From assembly GCA_035578175.1 (NCBI GenBank), contig JAQMRL010000003.1, forward strand, positions 101,730,969 through 101,794,968: 64,000 bases of DNA, read 5' to 3'. Of the stretch, positions 55,894 through 64,000 are shown piece after piece (position 1 is the first letter of the stretch; each line of letters opens with the position of its first letter). Source of the DNA: Catonia carolina. Lineage: Eukaryota > Arthropoda > Insecta > Hemiptera > Achilidae. The notes under the pieces were generated by a model. It had not been told where the DNA came from. It worked only from the letters and a program-made list of their open reading frames with translations, and ran no database searches. Position numbers and translations under genes: made by a program.

Positions 55894-58800
55894 GAGAGTA
55901 TTTATTGTAGTTGAAGTAGATTACAACATGTAAGTATGTATTGTTGAAGTAGGTAAAAGGGTTTGATGATGAGGAGAGACGTACGTGGAGGAATTTATCA
56001 AAATGTACGTATGAGTGTACATTGGAATATACAGTCGATCTAGCATCTACACAATTCTGTTACAAATTTTTTAAAAATTGATTACACAGGTTTCGCATGC
56101 GAAGCCGTGACAGGGCATGCTAGCATACTATAAAAACAACCAAATACACAATAGATTACTCTCACTTAATTAAAAAAGGAGAGAGGTCCTTTCAAATATC
56201 ATGAATCCATCTTCAATTGCAATAATAAAACATAAATGCATGCACACTTTCATCAGATTTTCATGACAATACCAAAAAATTATATTGAGTAGAAATAGAT
56301 AACTATGTTACCAGGTTTAGAATAAGTTATCAGGTAAAATAAATTTTATAGTTAAAACACACCTTTATTTTTTTCTACGTATCACATTTTTCATTTTCTA
56401 CTTTTCACACCTTCATTCACCTCATCAATTAATTTTAAAACGACGTCTTTCTCTGTATTAATGAAAAGTTGTACATCATCAGCACCCAAGCAGAAACCCT
56501 TTATCACTAATAAACCAAACAATTAAAGTTTTTGTAAAACTGTTTGCACATAATTCTTAACTATTAAAAAAAAGATTGTGGACTTTATATTTGGCTTTAC
56601 ATTACATTACATTATATTATAAATAAACAAATAAGGAACTGTAAGCAATTGAAGGTGCTTAAATAATGGTGTTCAGTATTCGGTTTTTTCTCTATGTTAG
56701 TTTTACCGCGTTCCCGCCTCCTTGATTTCTTCGGTGTTCATCGTCGTTGGACCACGACCATATGTTCGTTGCTATAGCAACCAATTTTATTTTATATTTT
56801 TCATTATTGCAAGTGGCGTCGTTCTCTTCAAGTCTTCATACGAGCATTGTGATGGTTCTCCGGCGATTAGCGTTTTGTCTCCAGTAAGTATTTCCATTAT
56901 CATTCTTTAACAAATGGTCTGCATGAGGTTAGGTGGCTTTCTTCTACCATAAACTAACTAGGTACTAATTTCTGAATTTAAAAACCTCTTTACATATTAC
57001 ATGAAAAGAATTACCCCACAGTAATGTAGCGTACTGTTTGAGATAGGATATTATTCAGATAATAATGAAGTAATATTGCTCTTACAGGTATACCCATCTG
57101 GTAAACGAGCACCTGTCTACAATGATGTTGATATTTAATAATGTTATAGCATCTTCACTTGGACTAAAATTCTATTTGATATTAGAGGTTTGTACAACTC
57201 TATTTTAAATTAAGAACAGACCGGAATTTTATCCAGATTAAACCCCTGATAATTTTTGGTTACGTCAATAAGAAGATACAGTGCAACAAAATTAAAGTTT
57301 CTAAAATATGACACTATGAAAAAAACTAACAAAAATATGACAATAGCACTAACTTTAATGAAAATTATTCAATTCTTTCGAGCAGCCATTACCTTGTGGC
57401 ACAATAACTGAAATCCATATCATGGCACACTTGTATACTTATTTTTGTAATTATACGCTTTTTTTATAATTGCCATCTTTATACATAAGGACAAGACTAG
57501 TAAACAATTAGAGGAAAAAATGAAACACTTGGCAAACCCAACTGTTAAGTGTAAAGATAAATTTTTACATGTAAACAAGATTGCGTGAAATTTTGCGGCA
57601 CAGGTTGGAAATTGCTGTTTTAGAGAATAAACTAATATTCAAAGTTCTAAAATGGCCATTTTTATGATAACGAAAAGTAAGACAAAACAATCTGGTACCA
57701 AAGATAGATTGCTTTTTGTAAAAAAATCTGTAGTTTTTCGAAGAGCAGACAAAATGTCTCAAACAATTGATAATATATTAATTGGGACAATTTGCGCATA
57801 ATAAAAAATGAAAGTTGTACATGTGCACCTACTTAATACAAGATTATGAAAAAACCATGGTTTTTCCAATCAAATTCAGGCAACTAAGGATTGTGGTAGA
57901 ACAACTTCATTTCTATACTTCTTGTCCGTTTTATATTAATTTTGCCAATACTCCTCCATACTCTGGACATGTTTTTCACGTCCTTCATCTGATCATTTAG
58001 CTCCTGCTGGTTAACCCTTAAATTATCCGATCAGTTTTTAAATTCTATTTCTATTCCTAGTTCACCAAAATTTTTCCAACCTCTCTCAACCAAATTGTAT
58101 TGTCGGTTTTCTCTTTCTCTTGCTCTGTATGAACATATAGGGCAGGAACACGTATTCTTTTCATGTCAATTTTTTGAAATTGAGTTTTCAGCAGAAATAC
58201 ATAATTTCAGGCCCCCTGAAAACCCTAAAAACATATTTTTAGTGATTGGTCTGTGTGTGAACGAAACATCTCAAAACCAGAATTTTTTTAGTAAATTAGG
58301 ACTGCACTTCTGGTTGACCAATCTTAATATAAATGTTCATGTCGTGGTACCTAACTTAAGTTCCAAGTTTCACTTTTGTATGCTATTCGGTTTTTGAGAT
58401 ATTTTGTTCACACAAACAAATTGCTAAAAACAATAAGTTTTTTTGGGTTATGGGTCCTGAAAATGTGTATTTCCAGTGAGAACTCGATCTCAAAAAATCT
58501 ATACGAAAACAATACTTTCCTTCCATATATGATCATATCAGGAAAGAAAAAGTAAAAATTAAATTCTCTAAAATTTTATTTCAGGGAGAAGGACAACTAC
58601 CAGACATTAGTGATGCAATTGGAGCTTTTATTTGTTTTAGTGCAATTAATTATGTTGGACAAGGTCTAATTAACCAGGTAAAAATTTAATCCTAATATAA
58701 ATTATGTTTTTATTAACAACAGCTAGATAGAATGGCTTCCTAAATTCCAAAGGTATATGATTGAAAATATGCATTGCAACAGGAAGAGAAATAAAAAGGT

Positions 58801-61080
58801 TTATTAATGGTAGCTAGAAACTTCAAATTCCATTTTGTTGAAATAAAAATCTTTAGGTAACACATTTAAAAAAATCAAATTCATAAATATAAATGATACA
58901 TAATCAGACAATCCAATATGGAAGAAAAATCACAACTATTTTATTTTTACAATTTTGTGGATAAAAAATGTACTAACACATCTGTTTTTTTTCAGAGTGA
59001 ATGCATAGTTGATGAATTATTTCATTCTCCATGGCTGGACAAACCAGAGTGGTTTAAAAAGTATATTAAAATAAAAATGGCAGTATCTCATCGTTCTTTA
59101 CAAATGAAACCAGCTTTGTACATACTGAATTTATCAAATGTTGTAATGGTAAGCCATTTTTATACCTACTTTTTATTACCTATTATGTGCACATAGCTAT
59201 CTGTTCAATTTAAGACAATAAGTAGCCCCAAACCCAAAGAGATGAGGATGATATGTATGACATGTAAATGAGATTTAATCTTGTACAGACTTACGATTTA
59301 ACTTCATTAGAGTTAAATTAAGTAATCATGGTGGTCAGAAAATGGTTCAACCATGTCCCATCCAAGTCAACACTTTGCTAAATACTTTTTGAGCTATAAG
59401 CTGTGACAAAATGTTCGTTCTTTTTTTTGTCAAGTCTACTGTAACAGAATTCATTTTCTAGCAATATTCTGTGCCACCATATTTTCATCATGAAGTTGTT
59501 GAATATTTCAATAGCAAAGTGCAACACCCATGGTGTAGTGGTTAGTGGACCTGGCTTCTGCACCAAAGGTCTTGGGTACAATTTCCGGACAGGTCTAGAC
59601 TTTTTTCATCACTTATTTTTATGTATTATCCTTCATCTCATCACCAGTACAAGCTTCAATGTGCAAAACAATCAAAAGTAAAAGAAAAAATAGCAAAGTA
59701 CTGATGTGAATTAGACATAGTTGAACAATTTCCTGGCTTGAACTTTTAAAATAAATTCTCTTTGTGGGCTTGTATTAAAGTTGATTGTTTGGTCTTCCTC
59801 TTCCAACAAATGTTGACGAGTTGAGGCAACAGAAAACACAGATAATTGTAACCATAAATAATTTTTACCTGAATGTACATATTGAACATTTGTAAATTAA
59901 ACTTAAAGGTATACTGGATTCAGTGATACATCAAATATTTCTCTAAGTTGTTTATATTTTCAGAATTAAAAGGTTACTTTTGGCTTTCGGTTCAGCACAG
60001 TCCATCAGCTGGTAGAGTCTCTATTAATTTTTGAGCAATACCAGTTGGACAAGTGATTTTGTATTGTGACCAGCTAAATGCCACACGTGAACAAACTCCA
60101 CTAGAGGTCCCTGCTGTTCTAAATTCAAGCCTAATCCATTAAAAACAATGACTGAATTGTGTGGTTGTCAATAATGTACAGTTCCCATTAACAAATAGAA
60201 GCATAAAACAAAGTTGCTTTTGTATAACTAATACAGAAACAACTGATTCTTAAAACATGGACGTTTTGGTAATTATTTCAATCATTAACATTTAAGATCT
60301 CACTAACAACCTCAAATACCCATCACATTTCTGTACCACAGGGGTAAAGGGTGTTAACTCCAATTTTGGCAAAATTGAGTTGAAACTACCATTAAAATCA
60401 GAAAGAAAATGCTCTAATGGTATACAATGTTAACTCGATCCTGCTTAACTTGTAATTTTAGAGCTTGTAATAACCGTATTAAATTCAATTTTGTAAATTG
60501 ATGTACAAGATTTTTTCTAAAATCACTATTGAATGTGTTTTACTGATAGTCCCCAAATTTTTCTTGTATTTGGTATTTTATGCATCTGTAACTAACAGTA
60601 CAGAGTAAATTAAAAAAAATTTTCAAACATTGTGCATAAATGCTGATTTTTTAAAAAAATGTGTTAGCACTTCATACCTCACAAAAGTTCTATATTGTTT
60701 TTTTATAAAATCACCTTATATTGGAGTTAACACTAATGTAGAATGTAAAAAAGTACATACAGAAAGCAATAAAGGTATTAAGTCCTGTTAGGTGAAAAGG
60801 AGTATAGAAGTTGCCAAAGTTATGAAGTAATAAATCTGTAGATAAAAAAAATTTCTGCAGAAATTGGGTGTTAATTTCAAATGTTGTTATAATTATAAAA
60901 AGAAACTATTTCAACTTTTTGACTCTCCTGAAAAATCACCAAAATGGAGTTAACACATTTTACTTCTTAGGTACAGATTCAAACACCAAAAACCAAAGTA
61001 AAAGTTCTTACTCTTATTTACAGGTTGTACAAGCAGCGTTTTCTTATTATAATCTTATGAGAAGTTTAAGAAACAGATAG
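52152..61080 (+). CDS. odorant receptor (insect 7tm_6 family), gapped gene model
   Basis: Exons seen: 52152-52984, 58585-58677, 58996-59148 and 61024-61080 (stop). The start follows an acceptor (ttttcag, 52139-52145), so an upstream leader exon is likely. Exon 1 (277 codons + 2 nt) has membrane segments at about 35-55, 72-90, 132-150 and 188-220 (VIFGIISSLQTIFLLMLLVS). The later exons give GEGQLPDISDAIGAFICFSA, then VGQGLINQ|SECIVDELFHSPW, WFKKYIKIKMAVSHRSLQMK and last VVQAAFSYYNLMRSLRNR. The W…R…M….Q and C-terminal VVQAAFSYY…LR patterns are classical for insect odorant receptors, which form cation channels with Orco in sensory neurons. Exon 1 ends in phase 2 while exon 58585 begins in phase 0. 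A linking exon (length 1 mod 3, about TM5) should lie in the transposon-filled first intron; I did not find it. The gene is either complete with an unseen exon or broken. Confidence 0.8.
53506..53558 (-). ncRNA. hammerhead ribozyme motif (family A, left arm)
   Basis: Complement identical to 55756-55808: stem I strand AATG…TTTA, CTGAAGA, stem II GTGT/ACAC, GAAA, GCGC, TA, TAAA…CATT. Predicted cleavage between 53514 and 53513. Confidence 0.7.
53627..54610 (-). pseudogene. Penelope-like RT end + GIY-YIG endonuclease, left copy
   Basis: Minus strand, same content as the right copy: RYVDDILVIY near 54603, NNYYEKLKFTCEVEKDKN…DIYRKPHVTNST, frameshift near 54150, then the GIY-YIG block. A 1-nt loss relative to the right copy (in 'acttaatcag') removes the stop there, and the frame ends at 53627 instead (…DNQLIKLARLF). 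Confidence 0.85.
54690..55668 (+). pseudogene. Penelope-like RT end + GIY-YIG endonuclease, right copy
   Basis: The reading starts at RYVDDILVIYKK (stop at 54730), resumes with NNYYEKLKFTCEVEKDKN, FLDIKIQI, DIYRKPHVTNST, FSNHPWIHKIN and NGYNNIFMNRL: the region after the RT active site of Penelope-like elements. After a frameshift in an A-run near 55148 it continues HRIHKITNIYDKNKYKIAYK, SCGIYKNKCNECNEIYIGKT and TRSFKKRF, a GIY-YIG endonuclease with the CxxC insert typical of Penelope, then TEHMIKNKH and a stop at 55666-55668. Two frame breaks, so no functional protein. Confidence 0.88.
55756..55808 (+). ncRNA. hammerhead ribozyme motif (family A, right arm)
   Basis: Reads AATG-ttaa-TTTA, CTGAAGA, t, GTGT-acaagat-ACAC, GAAA, GCGC, TA, TAAA-CATT. 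Stem I pairs UUUA/UAAA and AAUG/CAUU around an internal loop, stem II is 4 bp, and the GCGC palindrome would make stem III, possibly as a dimer. Penelope-like elements are known to carry such type I hammerheads in their terminal repeats (established). Predicted cleavage after 55800. Confidence 0.75.
56600..57240 (-). pseudogene. fragment of CR1/L2-like LINE related to 238-3345
   Basis: Nucleotide similarity to the 3' coding end of the first LINE: 'aaggaactgtaagcaattgaaggtgctta', 'ggtctgcatgaggttaggtgg' and 'gaattaccccacagtaatgtagcgta' correspond to positions near 520-670. Stops and indels throughout; interrupted by a 242-bp insert at 56671. Inside the odorant-receptor intron. Confidence 0.65.
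56671..56912 (+). mobile_element. 242-bp insertion with 6-bp target duplication
   Basis: The LINE fragment is split here; AATGGT occurs at 56665-56670 and 56913-56918, as expected for a transposition. The insert starts GTTCAGTATTCGG, has a C/T-rich, GC-richer first half, no terminal inverted repeats and no A-tail. I cannot name its class. 'ctccagtaagta' near its end looks like a splice donor. Confidence 0.5.
57241..58110. other. odorant-receptor intron, unassigned
   Basis: I looked for the missing receptor exon here in three frames and found no convincing membrane-segment exon with splice sites. Confidence 0.4.
58111..58553. repeat. dispersed 0.9-kb repeat, copy 8 (fold-back of one end)
   Basis: Both ends are the same terminal part of the family facing inward: left 'tctctttctcttgctctgta'…'attttttgaaattgagtttt'…'attggtctgtgtgtgaacg'; right, as complement, 'actttttctttcctgatatg'…'tttttgagatcgagttctca'. 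The right-hand (GTGTTTCACACC) end of the family is absent. Lies just before a receptor exon (58585). Confidence 0.75.
59515..59700 (+). repeat. tRNA-derived SINE, family 2
   Basis: 'catggtgtagtggttagtgg' (A box), 'aaggtcttgggtacaattt' (B-box-like), 'ttcatcacttatttttatgt', A-rich end near 59690. In the last receptor intron. Confidence 0.6.
59701..61023. other. odorant-receptor last intron, unassigned
   Basis: AT-rich, nothing recognised except the acceptor 'ttatttacag' before 61024. Confidence 0.4.
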
Positions 61081-61632
61081 CAATATTATGAAAAACCTCA
61101 AATGCACTGCACTTAAACAATTCAGATTGATTACAGCACAGTAGAATCCCAGTTATCACAGCCAAAGATTTGTCAGTTGGATAATTTAAAATCTGAATTT
61201 CACAAAAAGGTAATTTTTAAATAAGAGCTATGTAAACTTATACAATATATTATAGATATATTATGTAAACTTAAAATATTATAGATCAATCATAACATGA
61301 AAAACTTGTATAAATTAATTTAGAAACAATAATATGTAAAAAAAACTTGTATTATGATGAAAATAAAGTGAACTTCATTATTAAAAATTTTCAACTCAAA
61401 TCGAAAATTATATTTACGCTCCTAAGAAACATTAATAACACCCGTAATAGGCAGGTAGAGCGATAAATTATTTCCACTCGATCTGAGAGTTCGAGGGCTA
61501 CAAACAATAGTTCTGTTTCCTATCACATGGTCAGCCAATTACACGACTGAAGCATTTAACACATTCAATGCGAAGTCAATATATGTGACAATTATTGATT
61601 ACAATTGAATTAATTTAGATGAAATGCAGCTT

Positions 61633-61949
61633 TACTGAATGACGGACATGGTAGGACTACCGCATGGATATATCGAAAACATCATTCGAGTTTTTTGTCA
61701 GTAGGGTTGGTATATCTGATTTTTAAGAATTGTAGTTTAACAATGTTAGTTAGAAATACATAGAGTTGAGTGTGGAAGCCGTTCTTTAATATTCCACTCT
61801 GTTTTGTTTAGTGAAGTCAAACCTTAGTGTCATTCTGTTAAAAAATTGGACTTGTAACAAGGCGTAATACATCAAATTAGGGGTAGTAAGCTATAGAGAG
61901 TGTATAAAAGAACTGCCATGGCATCCGTACCATGTCCGTCACTCATGTA
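61633..61949. mobile_element. short inverted-repeat element (MITE)
   Basis: Left 'tactgaatgacggacatggt'…'ctaccgcatgg' and the complement of the right end 'tacatgagtgacggacatgg'…'gatgccatgg' match over about 33 bp. 317 bp, non-coding. Target duplication not clear. It lies between the receptor gene and the orphan exon. Confidence 0.6.
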
Positions 61950-62421
61950 AATTCTTATGTAGTACATACCACATCTGCACGGAATGGGTTAAGACAAACT
62001 CAAATCATGTTATTATAGGTTTAATTAATTAATTAGTTGCAAAAGACACAAATCAGAGTTATCTACTCTGAGAGTAATGAATTTCATTATACAGCAGATG
62101 TGGAGAATAAAGTGAAGGTGTCATTTGCAGGGTAAAAAATAGATACTTTTCAGAAGGCCTAGCATGCTGATAAGAATACTTTTCAACTTTTTCACTCAGT
62201 GAGGAAGGCAGAGTAAACCACCTCTCCTCGTTTTACTAAGTAAAACCTTTAGAGGTTCAAACCAGCCTTTCGGCTGATGACCTAAACAATAACACAAACA
62301 TTCATAATAAAAATTAAAAAGATTTAAAGGTACAAAAACTAAACAGTATTTAATATAAAAAATTGCATTTATTTCATAATAAAAAATATTTTTAATTATT
62401 TAAAAAAGTATCCTAACTTAC

Positions 62422-62560
62422 ATCATAATATCTAAAGTTTTTGAAATGTGTTCATATCCCACTTTCAGTAGATATTGGAAAGAACTATTACCTTGTAAAT
62501 CACCTAGTTCTTCACACTGAATAAGTTCTTCATAAGTAGGTAACATTTCAGTGGTTCCAT
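62422..62560 (-). CDS. single coding exon of an unrecognised host gene
   Basis: A 139-nt open segment bounded by 'tttttgtttag' and a strong donor GTAAGT. In the one frame without stops it reads (D)GTTEMLPTYEELIQCEEL, GDLQGNSSFQYLLKVGYEHI and SKTLDIM, phase 1 in, phase 2 out. Composition and clean splice signals look like a conserved intracellular protein, but I do not recognise the family. No neighbouring exon was found on the minus strand within 1.4 kb above or 1.3 kb below, so the rest is probably outside the window or behind repeats. Confidence 0.6.
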
Positions 62561-62669
62561 CTAAACAAAAAGAAAAAAATAATGACACCTAACAATGGTT
62601 GCTATAAAATATTGTACAACTGATTTCAACTTTTTAGGAAGACTAAACCAAAAGTATATTTTACGTTTA

Positions 62670-63560
62670 ACTTTCTCCGGCCCTATATAAAATATAGGTA
62701 AGTAAATTTATAATTTCATGCTGATTTTTAAAAATTGAGTTTTCACCATGAATAAATGTTTTCGGGTGCCCCTGAACCTAAATAACATGTTTTTAAGATT
62801 GGTCTGCTGTATTTGTGTGTGTGTGTGTGTGCGCGCGCGTGTGAACAGATATATAAAAAACAGAAATCGTAGGAAGTTGAAACTTAGACCTAAGTTAGAT
62901 ACCACGAGGCGACCAACACAAACATGTTCATCAAAATTGGTTAATCAAAAGTATAGCATAACTTTTATTTTTTTTAGTAGTAGTATTTGTAGTTTATTTA
63001 TGTAATTTTTCACTTTTTTATTATTTTCTCAAAAATGGCTTTTATGTTTGTTTAAAATTGCCTTGGTGTTTTGTGCTATAGTGATGTAAATTTCTTTTTA
63101 TTAAGATGGCTACCTTAATATGCAGTTTAGAGCAGAAACATAAATAATAAAATTTAAAAACCTCAAACTTTTATTTCTAGCAACATTTTTCTACAGAGCT
63201 TAGTTTAGCGTCAATCAGTAATTTTTTTATAATTAGTTCATATTGAAATCAGTAAAAACATTTTTTTTAAAGATGGCAGCCTTAATATGTTTTTTAAATC
63301 AAAAGTAATAATAATTGTAGTTATACAAAATTAAGAAACTGACAACTTTTATTTCAGGCATTTTTCCTACAGTGCTAGTTTTGCATCCACTAGTGATTTT
63401 TTATATTCTGCTCTTAAAAATGGATTTTATTTTGATTTTCCATACAGATTTTCTGTATTTTACATTCTACGGAGGTTGATCTTCATTTAGTATCATTAAA
63501 ATTAGGCTGTTTTTCATTACTTACATTGGCAAGAAAAAGATGTGAGTGTTTCACACCAGA
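62670..63560 (+). repeat. dispersed 0.9-kb repeat, copy 9
   Basis: Plus-oriented, 891 bp, ACTTTCTCCGGCCCTATATA to GGCAAGAAAAAGATGTGAGT and TGTTTCACACCAGA. Contains a (TG)n(CG)n tract at 62814-62842 and two internal units (near 63105 and 63270). More diverged than copies 1 and 6. Confidence 0.8.
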
Positions 63561-63779
63561 TTTTTAATTAGCGTTACCAAATATTGACTCTGTATTTGAT
63601 TCTGTACATGCTTTTCTGTAGTGTATCGAACCAGATTTTTAATATCTATACCAGATCTGATGTATTCGTATTTATTGCAACATTACAACCAAAACTAACT
63701 AAACTAAGTGATTTGGAGAGTATATTTTACTGCCAAAATCTACATAGTCAATTAAAATTATATTAACAATGTTATAAAA

Positions 63780-63852
63780 TGACCTGACAAGGAACTGAAC
63801 CCAGGACCCGTGGCACAGAAGCCATGCTAACTATTACACTGTTATCAATTTA
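63780..63852 (-). repeat. tRNA-derived SINE head, family 2
   Basis: Minus reading 'cagtgtaatagttagcatgg' and 'cgggtcctgggttcagttcc' (B box), then 'cttgtcaggtcat'. Too divergent in the acceptor part to be a functional tRNA. Confidence 0.5.
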
Positions 63853-64000
63853 TTTTTGTAACATAATTTGTACTATTTATTTTTAAATAATTGTATTTAA
63901 TTATGTGTCCTGAACATTACTGGATAATTAAAATGTTAATAATATGAGGGAGATTCAACAAAAACTGGTGCAGTGGATTTAAAAAAAATTTAATCTTTAG

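Larger units (their letters stand above)
53198..56123 (+). mobile_element. Helitron-like element carrying the Penelope palindrome
   Basis: It starts TCTATACTAATATTATAAAG after an A and ends with a hairpin-bearing GGTTTCGCATGCGAAGCC followed by …GGCATGCTAG at 56123. TC at the 5' end and CTAG after a hairpin at the 3' end are Helitron hallmarks. The base after CTAG is C rather than T, so the 3' border is tentative. The body is a (TG)n/(TA)n microsatellite interrupted by 2.4 kb of Penelope-like sequence. No Rep/helicase is encoded (non-autonomous). Lies in the odorant-receptor intron. Confidence 0.5.

Noticed and set aside
1..64000. CRISPR array, bacterial operon or phage content
   Set aside because: No spaced short repeats, no bacterial gene structure; everything fits an insect nuclear genome.

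Overview
The window is nuclear DNA of an insect. It is AT-rich, has spliced genes with short exons and long repeat-filled introns, contains an insect-type odorant-receptor gene, and is crowded with animal transposon families. A hemipteran is my guess from the look of the receptor and the mobile elements; I cannot prove it from this sequence.

Host genes, by exon reconstruction: (1) RpS25 on the minus strand, four coding exons between 15206 and 9587, 120 codons, with the start codon alone in exon 1. (2) TRIP4 (ASC-1) on the minus strand, twelve coding exons between 41323 and 21639, 524 codons, with an N-terminal region, a C2HC5-type zinc-binding exon and a C-terminal ASCH domain. All joins keep frame. 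(3) An odorant receptor on the plus strand, with four recognisable coding exons between 52152 and 61080. The splice phases say an exon is missing or unrecognised in the first intron. (4) A single orphan exon at 62560-62422 (minus) of a protein I do not recognise.

Nearly everything else is mobile DNA. 1-3512: a CR1/L2-type LINE with an intact 1035-codon endonuclease/RT ORF and the tail of an SGNH-esterase ORF1. 4.2-9 kb: a copy of an abundant 0.9-kb repeat, a deleted PIF/Harbinger element, another repeat copy and Penelope-like debris. 16-19.4 kb: a Tigger-like element, a Penelope-like fold-back, a mariner and LINE scraps. TRIP4 introns hold nested repeats, LINE tails, an LTR with a primer-binding site, and SINEs. 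39.2-40.5 kb: a second deleted Harbinger. 42.4-43.8 kb: a tandem array with higher-order structure. 46883-51385: a full-length Jockey-type LINE with 12-bp target duplications, broken at the RT active site. 53.2-56.1 kb: a Helitron-like element carrying a 2.4-kb near-perfect palindrome of two Penelope-like (RT + GIY-YIG) copies.

The most interesting signal is a set of hammerhead-ribozyme cores (CUGANGA, stem II, GAAA, then UA) of at least three divergent sequence families. Each lies in inverted, Penelope-like terminal repeats: 17.8-18.0 kb, 51.7 kb, 53.5/55.8 kb, with decayed relatives at 8.8-9.0 kb and 24.6 kb. The second is a nine-copy dispersed repeat whose ends can be read from an empty-site comparison inside another inverted repeat.

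The host genes show no operon-like relation. The mobile elements are related to each other by nesting.
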